Source: Tissierella sp.
Lineage (GTDB): Bacteria; Bacillota; Clostridia; Tissierellales; Tissierellaceae
Assembly (NCBI RefSeq): GCF_031460495.1
Contig: NZ_JAVKTS010000002.1
Span: 303,332 to 367,331, forward strand
Direction: 5' to 3'
DNA length: 64,000 bases
The notes under the pieces were generated by a model. That model ran no database searches. It worked only from the letters and a program-made list of their open reading frames with translations, and was not told where the DNA came from. Below are positions 36,007 through 44,740 of the stretch, piece after piece. Within the stretch, counting starts at the first letter, position 1. Each line of letters begins with the position of its first letter. The position numbers and the translations under genes are program-made.

Positions 36007-36242
36007 TGGAAAGGTTTGTATTTACATTTAGGGCAGGACACCCACTTTGCCATTGTTATCAAACAGTGCATGCACCTAATAAATCTAAGGCTATTAAAAA
36101 AATGAAAGAAACTTATGGCAATTGTTTTGATTTCATACTTTCACAAGATGACTTCTTCACAAGAGAAAACCAGTTAGCTAGAGCAGGGGTGCCTTATAGA
36201 AAAGAATTATCACATATTTATTGCAGGGAGGAAGCGAGTTAA
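36006..36242 (+). CDS. phage protein of unknown function
   Basis: 78 aa, ATG overlapping the previous stop (TAATG). Contains HPLCHCYQTVHAPNKSKAIKKM. Cys/His residues near the start could bind metal, but no known motif is met. It belongs to the early operon. Confidence 0.6.
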   Translation: MERFVFTFRAGHPLCHCYQTVHAPNKSKAIKKMKETYGNCFDFILSQDDFFTRENQLARAGVPYRKELSHIYCREEAS

Positions 36243-36455
36243 ATGGATCTAACAATGAAATCACTAGTAGATGATGTAAAAATTGCTAGAAATAAATTAA
36301 ACGAAATTTCAATAACAGAACCAGACCATATGGATAACGCAATATATAAGTTAAATGAGGCAGAGGAAAAGCTGAATAACTATATCAGAGAAAAGAAGCA
36401 TAAAGAACAAATAGAAAAGACCTTCCAGCTACCAACTGAAAAAGGTCTTAGGTAA
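36243..36455 (+). CDS. phage protein, helical, unknown
   Basis: 70 aa, ATG right after the previous TAA. RBS GGGAGGAAG is in the end of the previous gene. Highly charged helical protein (DDVKIARNKLNEI, EAEEKLNNYIREKK). No recognised family. Confidence 0.6.
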   Translation: MDLTMKSLVDDVKIARNKLNEISITEPDHMDNAIYKLNEAEEKLNNYIREKKHKEQIEKTFQLPTEKGLR

Positions 36456-36497
36456 AAACACTCAACTAAATTATATCAAATAAGGGGGAATTAGCAA

Positions 36498-37220
36498 GTG
36501 AAATATAAAGCTGGAGACAAAGTGAGAATTGTATCAAAAAGAATGACAAATATGGCAGATAATGGGGCTATGGATAAGTATTTAGGGACTGTAATGACAA
36601 TAGATAGAATCATGGGAAGGTCTTATTATATGAAAGAAGATAATAGGCGTTGGTCTTGGTCTGATGCAAATATACAAGGATTAGCTGAGCAGATGAATAC
36701 TATGACTTTAGATGAATTTAAAAAGAGAGGTCTAAAAGAAGGAGATATTGCTTATTTTGAATGTTTTAATGATTGGGGAATGGTATCAGGAGAAAGGTCT
36801 TGCGAGAGTATTAACTCGAAATATTCAGGTTACGCATGGTCTAAAACATTTAGCATAATAGAAAGCGTTTCTAAAATAATATTTAAAGAAGATTGGTTAA
36901 GAGCAAACCATATTGAAATAATGAATTTTTTTAGAGGGTATGAAAATTATTCATCTTTTCCTATCATTCGAATAATCAATAAAAAAATGACCAAATACAT
37001 CCATGCAGTACATTTTGGAAGTACAAAGATTTACACATGGAGAGTTCCAAAAGAATTTGAATATCTTGATTTCAGAGCTGGAGATATTGCTGAAGTAGAC
37101 ACAGTTAAAGGAAGGCAGTATGTAGAAGTTAGAGAAACAGCGGAGTATGAGCATGACGAAAAAACCAAAGAAATTAGGAAGCTTGTAGAAGTATGTGACT
37201 ATGAGAGGAGATTTAGATAA
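36498..37220 (+). CDS. phage protein of unknown function, 240 aa
   Basis: GTG start with AAGGGGGAA. The N-terminal KYKAGDKVRIVSKR looks like a small beta-barrel (KOW/SH3-like), with a second strand-rich block later (FEYLDFRAGDIAEVDT). No catalytic motif was seen. It is coupled to the next gene by TAATG overlap, and stands just before the recombination module. Confidence 0.6.
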   Translation: MKYKAGDKVRIVSKRMTNMADNGAMDKYLGTVMTIDRIMGRSYYMKEDNRRWSWSDANIQGLAEQMNTMTLDEFKKRGLKEGDIAYFECFNDWGMVSGERSCESINSKYSGYAWSKTFSIIESVSKIIFKEDWLRANHIEIMNFFRGYENYSSFPIIRIINKKMTKYIHAVHFGSTKIYTWRVPKEFEYLDFRAGDIAEVDTVKGRQYVEVRETAEYEHDEKTKEIRKLVEVCDYERRFR

Positions 37221-37579
37221 TGAAAAAATATCAAATTAGCCCAGGACAAATACCACATCTAGTTAGGCTTACTGCTGATTTATTTAACACTATGAATAAA
37301 GAAGTAGCTTACAGCCCAAATAAAGGTGAAAAAGCAACTCAAATGCATTTTGTAGTAGACCTATTAAAGGATTTAGTAGATACAGCCTATCCAGTAGCAA
37401 ATGGTGGAGTAATAAGTAAAGAAACCTTGGGGGAAATAGGGGGATTTCAAGGACAAGAGATTCATGTAATTCAAATGGGTGAATCAACTTCATTTACAAA
37501 CGAAAGCTTAGATAAAGCTATGGAAAATATAGCTAAGATTATGAAAAGCTACAAACCACCAAAGGCAGGTGAGTTTTAA
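37220..37579 (+). CDS. phage protein of unknown function, 119 aa
   Basis: ATG overlaps the previous stop; its own stop overlaps the ATG of the SMC-like gene. Mixed helical protein starting MKKYQISPGQIPHLVRL. No known domain. Tight coupling on both sides suggests a role with the recombination ATPase. Confidence 0.6.
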   Translation: MKKYQISPGQIPHLVRLTADLFNTMNKEVAYSPNKGEKATQMHFVVDLLKDLVDTAYPVANGGVISKETLGEIGGFQGQEIHVIQMGESTSFTNESLDKAMENIAKIMKSYKPPKAGEF

Positions 37580-39672
37580 TGAATATCAAATTAAATTACC
37601 TACATCTAAAGAATTTCAAAGGTATCAAGGATTTCAAGCTAACAGCAGATGGTAAAAATGTTTCAGTATTTGCAGACAATGGCAAAGGCAAAACAACTTT
37701 AATGGACGGATTCCTATGGTTACTTTTTTCAAAAGACAGCAACGACAACACAACTTTTACAGTCAAGCCACAAGACGAACTAGGACAAGATATTCACCAT
37801 CTACAAACAGAAGTAGAAGCTGAAATGTTAATAGATGGAAAACCATTGAAAATAAAGAAAATGCAAGAGGAAAAATGGGTTACTAAAAGGGGTTCAGATA
37901 CAGCCGAATTAACAGGCAATACCGCTTCATATTGGTATGACGAAGTACCTCAAAAGGCTACAGAGTACAAAGAAAAAATAGACAGTTTAATCAATGAAAA
38001 TATATTCAAAATGATAACCAATCCTTTATATTTTAACACCAAACTGAAATGGGAAGAAAGAAGAAAAATCTTGCTAGAGATATCTGGTAACAGAACAGAT
38101 GAAGAAGTAATAGCTTCAGATGAAGGCCTTTCAAAATTAACAGATATTCTTAATGGTAAAAGCATTGAAGATTACAAATTAGTCCTAGCAGATAAACTCA
38201 AAGGATTTAAGAAGGAAAGAGATAATCTTCCACCTAGAATAGATGAACTGACTAGGTCATTACCTCAGGAAGAACCTGATTATACAGCTATAGAAGAAGA
38301 TTTAAAGGATTACAGGGATGAATTAGCTACAGTTGAATCTATGATGACTAATGCAGCTAATAAGACTAATGAACTAAATAAAAAACACCAAGAATTATAT
38401 TCACTTAAATCTAAACTAGAAGAAGTAAAGGCAAAGGTTAATGAAGAATCAGGAACAGATATAAAAAAACTCATTGATAAAAAAACAGAGTTACAAGGTG
38501 GACAATATCTTATCAAATCTGGGATAGACAACTTAAAAATGCAAATAGACGATGCTAATAGAACTTTAGAGTTCAATTCAGTTACTAGACAAAGCTTGCT
38601 AAATACATGGAGAGAATTAAACGACAAGGACTTAGAAATAAGGTCAGAAGAGTTTATTGTTCCAGATTTAAATAAAAGCTGCCCGACTTGCGGACGAGAT
38701 GCTCCTGAAGAAATCATTGAATCCCAAATGGAGGAACTGAAAGTTAATTTTGAGAAAGAAAAGAATTCTAGACTAAGTTTACTTCAATGTAAAATCAATG
38801 CAAATAAGGTAGAAGGCACATCATTAAAAGAAAGGACAGAGAAAGCTAAATCTACTTTAGACGATTTGAAAAATGAATTATCGGTCAAAGAAGGAAATCT
38901 AAAAGAGATTACTATTACAATAGATGAACTAAACAAAGAAATATCAAAGCCAGTTCCAGAACCAGATTATAGTAAATATGCAGATTATACTGTATTGTTC
39001 CATAAAATGTATGCACTCCAAGCTGAATTAGATAAGCCAGTAGAAGATAAATCATCAGAGTTATTGGCTAGAAAATCAGATATTCAAGCCCAGATTGATG
39101 AACTTAATAAAATTCTTAATGGCAAATCAGAAGTAGAAAAGAAAAAAGCTAGGATAGAAGAACTTAAAGCAGAAGAAAAAAGAGTATCTTCACTCATAGC
39201 CGAATTAGAAGGTCATAAATTCCTCTTAGAGCGATTTACAGTAGCCAAGGTTAACTTGCTAGAGGATAGTATCAATAGTCAATTTAAGCATGTGAAATTC
39301 AAGCTATTTGAGGAAAATATCACCAATGATGGCATAAAAGATACTTGCATTGCCTTAGTAAATACCAATGGAGCATATGTCAAATTTGAAGATGGTAATT
39401 TAGCAGGGAAGATAAATGCAGGGTTAGATATAATACAAGCTTTATCTAAATTCTATGGAGTTATGGCTCCAATATTTGTGGACAATCGTGAATCAGTCAG
39501 TAAAATAATGGAAACTGATAGCCAAATAATCAATTTAATTAAGCCACCTACATGGGATGAACTAGACAAAGAGGTACAAGATACCTTGATATCAAAATAC
39601 GGAGATAAGGAAACGGCTAAAAAAATTAGGAATGACAGAAATAAAACTTTAAGAGTGGAGGTTAGGGAATAG
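37579..39672 (+). CDS. SMC/Rad50-like AAA ATPase (phage recombination)
   Basis: 697 aa. N-terminal half-ABC domain: HLKNFKGIKDFKL and Walker A ADNGKGKTTLMDGF (about residues 32-46). Long coiled coils flank a zinc hook CPTCGR (Cys368, Cys371). The C-terminal part has FVDNRES in place of a strong Walker B and ends in a short basic tail. It resembles SbcC/Rad50-type proteins and phage ATPases paired with RecT. It probably acts in DNA end processing, although no SbcD-type nuclease is seen beside it; the MBL-fold gene at 41113 is one candidate partner. Confidence 0.8.
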   Translation: MNIKLNYLHLKNFKGIKDFKLTADGKNVSVFADNGKGKTTLMDGFLWLLFSKDSNDNTTFTVKPQDELGQDIHHLQTEVEAEMLIDGKPLKIKKMQEEKWVTKRGSDTAELTGNTASYWYDEVPQKATEYKEKIDSLINENIFKMITNPLYFNTKLKWEERRKILLEISGNRTDEEVIASDEGLSKLTDILNGKSIEDYKLVLADKLKGFKKERDNLPPRIDELTRSLPQEEPDYTAIEEDLKDYRDELATVESMMTNAANKTNELNKKHQELYSLKSKLEEVKAKVNEESGTDIKKLIDKKTELQGGQYLIKSGIDNLKMQIDDANRTLEFNSVTRQSLLNTWRELNDKDLEIRSEEFIVPDLNKSCPTCGRDAPEEIIESQMEELKVNFEKEKNSRLSLLQCKINANKVEGTSLKERTEKAKSTLDDLKNELSVKEGNLKEITITIDELNKEISKPVPEPDYSKYADYTVLFHKMYALQAELDKPVEDKSSELLARKSDIQAQIDELNKILNGKSEVEKKKARIEELKAEEKRVSSLIAELEGHKFLLERFTVAKVNLLEDSINSQFKHVKFKLFEENITNDGIKDTCIALVNTNGAYVKFEDGNLAGKINAGLDIIQALSKFYGVMAPIFVDNRESVSKIMETDSQIINLIKPPTWDELDKEVQDTLISKYGDKETAKKIRNDRNKTLRVEVRE

Positions 39673-39875
39673 TGAAATTAATAATATCAGATATAAGGGA
39701 ATACCAAAATAAAATGGAAACAGTAAAATCCAATGGATTTAAAGCAAATGACTTCAAAGAATTAGGTAGAGAGTTGAGAGACAAATTTAATCTGTCAGAT
39801 AGAGAAGCAATAAGCATATTAAATGGAAAAGATGAAGAAATATTAAAAATATTGGAAAGACAGGAGGAATGTTAA
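39672..39875 (+). CDS. small phage protein between SMC-like ATPase and recT
   Basis: 67 aa, GTG start overlapping the previous TAG. Helical, with KLIISDIREYQNKMETVKSNG and FNLSDREAISILNGKDEEILKIL. No known family. It ends directly before recT, with the recT RBS GGAGG inside it. Confidence 0.6.
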   Translation: MKLIISDIREYQNKMETVKSNGFKANDFKELGRELRDKFNLSDREAISILNGKDEEILKILERQEEC

Positions 39876-40760
39876 ATGTCAAATCAAGTAGCAGTAGTAG
39901 AGAAAAATGTTGTTGATATTGTAGCAGGCAAAGTAAAAGGATTTCAAGATAAAGGAGAATTAGTATTCCCAGAAAACTATATACCAGAAAATGCTTTAAA
40001 ATCGGCATACCTTATGTTACAGGAAACTGTTGATAGAGATAAGAAACCAGTGTTGCAAAGTTGTACTACTCCAAGCATAGCAAATGCACTTCTGTCAATG
40101 ACGGTTCAAGGACTTAACCCCGATAAAAAACAATGCTACTTTATAGCATACGGAAATAAGTTGCAATTACACAGGTCTTACTTTGGTGCAATGCATGTAG
40201 CTAAGATGGTAGATCCTAATATTCAAGACATATATGGAAAGGCAATATACCAAGATGATGATTTTGAATATGAAATCAAACATGGTAAAGAAAGAATAGT
40301 TAAGCATATTCAAAAGCTAGGAAACATCAATAAAGATAAAATTGTGGGTGCTTATGGGACAATCCTATACAAAGATGGAACTGAATTGTCAACGGTTATG
40401 ACATTCGACCAGATTAAACAGGCATGGAGCAAATCCTCAATGAAGCCAGTTGATGATAAAGGCAATATTAAGCCATACTCCACTCATGCACAATTCACGG
40501 CTGATATGGCAGAAAAGACAGCTATAAATAAGGTTTGTAAGTATGTGATTAATAGTTCTAGTGATAGCAACATAACAGCTAAATTTGCAAAGGCATTGGA
40601 TAGTGAAATAGCTGAAGCTGAAACAGAAATGATTATTGAGGAAAATGCAAATCAAGAGTATATCGACTTTGAAAGTGGAGAAATCATTGAGGGTGAAATA
40701 GAAGAAATTGAAGAATCAGAGATAGTGGAAGAAGAAAATGAAAAGGAACCAGGATATTAA
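39876..40760 (+). CDS. recT: RecT-family single-strand annealing protein
   Basis: 294 aa, RBS CAGGAGGAA. RecT signatures: LKSAYLMLQETVDRD, SIANALLSMTVQGLNPDKKQCYFI and LQLHRSYFGAMHVAKM. The acidic C-terminal tail (about 245-294) is common. It anneals complementary strands during phage recombination and replication. No RecE-type exonuclease is recognised beside it. Confidence 0.94.
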   Translation: MSNQVAVVEKNVVDIVAGKVKGFQDKGELVFPENYIPENALKSAYLMLQETVDRDKKPVLQSCTTPSIANALLSMTVQGLNPDKKQCYFIAYGNKLQLHRSYFGAMHVAKMVDPNIQDIYGKAIYQDDDFEYEIKHGKERIVKHIQKLGNINKDKIVGAYGTILYKDGTELSTVMTFDQIKQAWSKSSMKPVDDKGNIKPYSTHAQFTADMAEKTAINKVCKYVINSSSDSNITAKFAKALDSEIAEAETEMIIEENANQEYIDFESGEIIEGEIEEIEESEIVEEENEKEPGY

Positions 40761-41116
40761 TGTATGACTTGTTAAATATCCCAAAGCACAAGAATTGCAG
40801 TAATTGTGGTGAATGTTGTGGTCCTGTTCCAGCTAATAAAAAGGAAATAGAAAATATCAAGAAGTACCTAAAAGATAATCCAGAGTTAATGAATCAACTA
40901 GGAGAGGTTAGGAGTTTAACTTGCATGCTTAGGGATGAAGAGGAAAAGAAGTGCCTTATATATCCAGTTAGACCACTAGTATGTAGGTTGATGGGAGTAG
41001 CTGAAGGATTGGTTTGTAGCAAAGGTAACTCATCTGACATTGATGGAGTTAAGTTTCTGAATGAGAGTTTTACTGATAAGCCAGAATTATTAAACTTTGT
41101 GAGGTGGGGTGAATGA
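40760..41116 (+). CDS. YkgJ-like cysteine-cluster protein
   Basis: 118 aa, ATG overlapping the recT stop. The N-terminal NCSNCGECCGPVP and later CLIYPVRPLVCRLM match the YkgJ/UPF0153 cysteine cluster (putative Zn or Fe-S). It is frequent in clostridial prophages between recT and an MBL-fold gene. Function unknown. Confidence 0.78.
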   Translation: MYDLLNIPKHKNCSNCGECCGPVPANKKEIENIKKYLKDNPELMNQLGEVRSLTCMLRDEEEKKCLIYPVRPLVCRLMGVAEGLVCSKGNSSDIDGVKFLNESFTDKPELLNFVRWGE

Positions 41117-41853
41117 AGCTAAAAGTCTTAGCTAGTGGAAGTAAAGGCAACTCATACATCCTTGAATCTCCAACAGGGAGCCTGCTAATTGAGGCAGGAA
41201 TCCCTTGGAGAGAAATATTAAAAGGCTTGAATTATGACATATCAAAAGTAGTAGGGTGTTTAGTCAGTCACGAACACAAAGACCACTCAAAGGCAGTAGA
41301 TGATGTGATGAAAGCTGGAATTGATGTTTATATGAGTGGTGGAACTATGGATTTATGGCCTATGTTTAACCATAGAATGAATCTCATTAGAAGTGGAAAG
41401 CAGTTTTATGTAGATGACTTTATGATATTACCTTTTGATGTTGAACACGATGCTCAAGAGCCACTAGGCTTTCTAATTCAGTATAAACCTACAAAAGAAA
41501 AGTTATTATTTATCACTGACAGCTACTACAGTAAATACAAATTCAAGGATTTAAACTACATTCTCATAGAGTGCAACTACATCAAGGAAACTCTAGATTC
41601 AAATATAGAAAACGGATATATACCAGAATCTATGAAACCTAGGCTACTACAAAGTCACTTTAGTTTAGAGAATGTAAAAGAGTTCCTAAAGGCTAATGAC
41701 TTAATGGATTGCAGAGAGATTATACTCTTACATCTTTCAGACCGTAATAGCGATTCTAAGCAGATGATAAAAGGGATTGAGGAAGTAACTGGGATTACAC
41801 CAAAGATTGCGGATAAGGGGTTAATTTTAGACCTACAGTTATTTCCGTATTAG
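41113..41853 (+). CDS. metallo-beta-lactamase-fold hydrolase
   Basis: 246 aa, ATG overlapping the previous TGA by 4 nt. YycJ-like start MKLKVLASGSKGNSYIL, metal motif SHEHKDHSKA (HxHxDH type), FITDSYYSKY, and late HLSDRNSD. It probably is a DNA or RNA nuclease/phosphodiesterase serving recombination, common beside recT in phages of this group. Confidence 0.88.
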   Translation: MKLKVLASGSKGNSYILESPTGSLLIEAGIPWREILKGLNYDISKVVGCLVSHEHKDHSKAVDDVMKAGIDVYMSGGTMDLWPMFNHRMNLIRSGKQFYVDDFMILPFDVEHDAQEPLGFLIQYKPTKEKLLFITDSYYSKYKFKDLNYILIECNYIKETLDSNIENGYIPESMKPRLLQSHFSLENVKEFLKANDLMDCREIILLHLSDRNSDSKQMIKGIEEVTGITPKIADKGLILDLQLFPY

Positions 41854-41864
41854 GAGTTGATGAA

Positions 41865-42185
41865 ATGAAGTACAGAAAAATAACTCAAGAAGATGTATAT
41901 AAGTTACTCGTAGGTATTAGCGTTAGTGTAATGAATACTTTCGATTGCATAAATATTGTCAATATTGCAAGCCTTTTAAAGACAAGTCGTTATCAGGTGA
42001 AGAAATATATTGATGAATTGAAAAATCAAGGAATGGTCGAATTGGTATGCGTTGATATTTCAAGTGAAGATGAGCCTTATCCTCCATATTTGGGATATGT
42101 ACTAACCAAAAAAGGCAGAGATACACATTTCTACAGAGAGGCAGAACAGAAGGAAACTGAATTAATAAAAGAAATCTTTGGATAA
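41865..42185 (+). CDS. winged-helix-like phage protein
   Basis: 106 aa, RBS TAGGAGTTG. Contains INIVNIASLLKTSRYQVKKYIDELKNQGMVELV, a typical winged-helix reading head and wing, followed by GYVLTKKGRDT. Likely DNA-binding regulator; target unknown. Confidence 0.68.
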   Translation: MKYRKITQEDVYKLLVGISVSVMNTFDCINIVNIASLLKTSRYQVKKYIDELKNQGMVELVCVDISSEDEPYPPYLGYVLTKKGRDTHFYREAEQKETELIKEIFG

Positions 42186-42212
42186 GGAAAATAAAAAATA
42201 GGGGGAATTATT

Positions 42213-42956
42213 GTGAACTTAGAAAACAGTATCAAAGATGTTATAACTAAAAAAATTGAAGATGGCATTATTGAAAAGGTAATTGCAGAAGAATTAGAAA
42301 AAGTCATAAGGAAATCACTTGACGATTTATTCAGCTATGGTGGAGCAGCCAAGAAGGTTATTAAGGAAAAAATAGAATCTGTAATAGTGCCTTACCTAGA
42401 GAACTATGATTACTCAAATTACATCTTGAAACTAGATACAGTCTTAGTAGAGATATTGAAAAATACATCACTAGATAATAAGAAGATGTTGGAGAATTTC
42501 AAGGATTTAATGATGGTTGAAGAAAGAAAAACAATAAAAGTTTCAGAAATATTCGATGTATGGAAAAAGCGTGTAGCTAAAGATATAGATACTTCCGAAT
42601 TGGGGATATGTTACGACGATGGAGTTAGTTATAATTACGCAAATGTTACCCTAGAAGTCGAGTATGAGGAAGATAGAAGCTGGAGTATTTATAAATATGC
42701 GAGACTAATATTTGAATGTGAAAAAGACGAAGAAATGAATTTAGAAATAAGAATTAGCAAATGGGAAAATAGCAAAGATGAGGGTTGGAATATTAGTTAT
42801 GAAAACACTCATAATATTTCATCATTAAGACGATTAGATGCACTTGAAATATTCTTAATGAGATTAGATCAAGCAAGTACAAAGATAATTATTGATATGG
42901 TATATGAAAATGATGAAGTGGAAGTTGAAGCACAGCCAGAAGCATCATTTGATTAA
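42213..42956 (+). CDS. phage protein of unknown function, 247 aa
   Basis: GTG start, RBS AGGGGG. The N-terminal 110 residues are strongly helical and charged; the rest is strand-rich with aromatic residues (YEEDRSWSIYKYARLIFE). No recognised domain. Confidence 0.6.
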   Translation: MNLENSIKDVITKKIEDGIIEKVIAEELEKVIRKSLDDLFSYGGAAKKVIKEKIESVIVPYLENYDYSNYILKLDTVLVEILKNTSLDNKKMLENFKDLMMVEERKTIKVSEIFDVWKKRVAKDIDTSELGICYDDGVSYNYANVTLEVEYEEDRSWSIYKYARLIFECEKDEEMNLEIRISKWENSKDEGWNISYENTHNISSLRRLDALEIFLMRLDQASTKIIIDMVYENDEVEVEAQPEASFD

Positions 42957-42971
42957 AGGAGAGCGATATCG

Positions 42972-43145
42972 ATGTTTGGTAGATATGTAACTATAAATTG
43001 CTTATATGTAGAAGACCCCATCAAGGTTTGGGTTATATGTACTCCTGATACACCTTTACACGAGTTGCAAAATAGGGCAAGAGAGATTGTTTTAAGAGAA
43101 ATGGAAAAGCAGTTAAATGAGTGTAACCTTCAACCAAGTAAATAA
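42972..43145 (+). CDS. small phage protein, 57 aa
   Basis: ATG at 42972 with AGGAGAG upstream. The translation starts MFGRYVTINCLYVEDPIKVW and continues with a charged helix. Its 3' end overlaps the next gene by 29 nt in another frame. No function recognised. Confidence 0.6.
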   Translation: MFGRYVTINCLYVEDPIKVWVICTPDTPLHELQNRAREIVLREMEKQLNECNLQPSK

Positions 43146-43755
43146 AGGGGTGAGGACAATTAATAGAGATACCAAGTCTTATATTTTATATTTCTTAATA
43201 TTAGTAATATCCATAGGAGCATTAAAAACAGTAATCAATGAGCATAAGGTGGAAATAGTAAAGATGGAGATTGAAATAGAAGAATTAAATGCACAAAAGG
43301 AAAACTTGTTAAGACAGAAACAACTATATGAAGAAATATTGGAACTAAAAGAAGAGTTAGAGTTAAACCTCACTCAGCAAATAGACATATTAGAGAAAGA
43401 TACTCTAGAGCTTCAGGAAGAAAATGAGCAACTAAGAACTATTAGAGCCAAATTGACGGCTTATTCACCACTAGATAATAGAGATGGTCAACAAGCCGAA
43501 GGAAATCCGACTAGGACAAGTATAGGTCGTAGAGTGGGGAGAAATATTGCAGCTGCAGATCCTAAAAAACTTCCATATGGAACGAAGTTAGAAGTACCTG
43601 GATATGGAATTGTAGAGATAGGAGATACAGGCGGAGCATTAAGAAATGATGATAATAATATCAGGATTGACTTGTTTCACAACACATATCCTGAGGCTAT
43701 GAATTTTGGGGTTAAGAATCAAGAAATCAAGATACTAGAATGGGGTGGTGATTAA
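43117..43755 (+). CDS. membrane-anchored 3D-domain protein
   Basis: 212 aa. One membrane helix (about residues 20-35) and a coiled coil (about 40-105, LNAQKENLLRQKQLYEEIL) precede a C-terminal 3D domain. The three Asp residues are visible in AAADPKKLPYG, IGDTGG and IRIDLF. 3D domains fold like lytic transglycosylases (MltA/YocH). The start at ATG 43117 overlaps the previous gene; GTG 43150 is an alternative. Finding it in the early region, away from lysis genes, is unusual but common among clostridial prophages. Role unknown; envelope remodelling possible. Confidence 0.78.
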   Translation: MSVTFNQVNKGVRTINRDTKSYILYFLILVISIGALKTVINEHKVEIVKMEIEIEELNAQKENLLRQKQLYEEILELKEELELNLTQQIDILEKDTLELQEENEQLRTIRAKLTAYSPLDNRDGQQAEGNPTRTSIGRRVGRNIAAADPKKLPYGTKLEVPGYGIVEIGDTGGALRNDDNNIRIDLFHNTYPEAMNFGVKNQEIKILEWGGD

Positions 43756-44249
43756 TGCCAAACCGAATACTTAAAGAATCTATTTGTACTAGCTCAACAA
43801 TTGAAAGTTTATCTTCCAAAGAAGAAATCTTCTTTTATAGACTAATTGTAAACTGTGATGATTATGGAAGATTTGATGCTAGACCCACAATTTTAAGAGC
43901 CAAATGCTTTCCATTAAAAATTGATGAAGTGACTGATGATGAAATTAGCAATTGGTTAAAAAAATTGAGTCAATTACATTTAATAATTGTATATGAATTT
44001 GAAGGTTCTGAATACTTACAAATGAAAACATGGGAAAAACATCAGCAAGTAAGGTCAAAGAGAAGTAAGTTTCCTTCACTTGATGACAAAGGAGTTAAGA
44101 TTATATCGTTTGACGAAAATGGAAATCAAATGATATCAGATGATATCAAGGGAAATCATTTGAAAGCAAATGTCCCCGTAATCCAATCCAATCCAATCCA
44201 ATCCAATCCGAATCCGAATCCGAATCCGAATCCAATCCTAATCCAATAG
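43755..44249 (+). CDS. phage replisome organizer, N-terminal part (frame broken)
   Basis: 164 aa, ATG overlapping the previous stop. N-terminal domain of phage replication-initiation proteins: MPNRILKESICTSSTIESLS, FFYRLIVNCDDYGRFDARP, MKTWEKHQQVRSKRSKFPSL. From about residue 143 the frame enters a pentanucleotide/hexanucleotide repeat tract encoding Ile-Gln-Ser-Asn-Pro, then Asn-Pro repeats, and stops at 44249. The C-terminal domain continues in another frame (44315-44740 and its upstream extension). Removing one AATCC unit, or adding two, would join both into one protein of about 326 aa. Confidence 0.85.
   Translation: MPNRILKESICTSSTIESLSSKEEIFFYRLIVNCDDYGRFDARPTILRAKCFPLKIDEVTDDEISNWLKKLSQLHLIIVYEFEGSEYLQMKTWEKHQQVRSKRSKFPSLDDKGVKIISFDENGNQMISDDIKGNHLKANVPVIQSNPIQSNPNPNPNPNPILIQ
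44180..44244 (+). repeat. AATCC / GAATCC tandem repeat tract
   Basis: Six AATCC (44180-44209), four GAATCC (44210-44233), one AATCC and one TAATCC. Units of five bases change reading frame when gained or lost; units of six do not. Confidence 0.97.
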
Positions 44250-44314
44250 GGGGAAATGAGGAGGAAGAAAACGAAGAAGAGTTAGAAGAAATTTTAGAAG
44301 AAAAAACACCTTCT

Positions 44315-44740
44315 ATGCAAATTAGAAATTTGCGACTTAGGTATTCAGATTCACATTTAAAAATATTAGATGAATATTTTGACATCCTTAGATGGACTAG
44401 AAAAAACGGCAGAATCGCTGATAGTGTAATCCTAAAAATCTATACAGAGTGGGAGAAGTTCAAGCCAGATACAGTTATATATGGGTTAAATGTCTATATC
44501 AATAATCCTAAATATCACGATAAAAGAGAGAATTACTGTTATGGCATTATGAGAAATGCTAAGGATGAAGAAGTTTATAAAGGGGTGAATGAAAGTGGAG
44601 AGCATAAAGGACATAATGGGAAATCCGAAAAGTGCGGAGGACCTTCAGAAGAAAGTCTTAGACTTGAAAGAATCGCTAGAGAAGAAGGGCTTATTGGACC
44701 AGATGGAAGTGTCGGAACAATCGGAGAAGTTGACTTTTAA
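44315..44740 (+). CDS. phage replisome organizer, C-terminal part (frame broken)
   Basis: 141 aa from the first ATG. The open frame actually extends upstream through an acidic linker and the repeat tract with no good start, so it is the detached C-terminal domain of the preceding gene. MQIRNLRLRYSDSHLKILDEYFDILRW and later KYHDKRENYCYGIMRN look like the DnaD-like helical domain that contacts the helicase loader. There is no RBS in front of 44315. Its last 152 nt overlap the DnaC-like gene. Confidence 0.75.
   Translation: MQIRNLRLRYSDSHLKILDEYFDILRWTRKNGRIADSVILKIYTEWEKFKPDTVIYGLNVYINNPKYHDKRENYCYGIMRNAKDEEVYKGVNESGEHKGHNGKSEKCGGPSEESLRLERIAREEGLIGPDGSVGTIGEVDF

Noticed and set aside
44180-44244. 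AATCC/GAATCC repeats as a CRISPR array or iteron origin
   Set aside because: Repeats are 5-6 nt without spacers and lie inside coding sequence; a slippage tract explains them. An origin function cannot be excluded but has no support.
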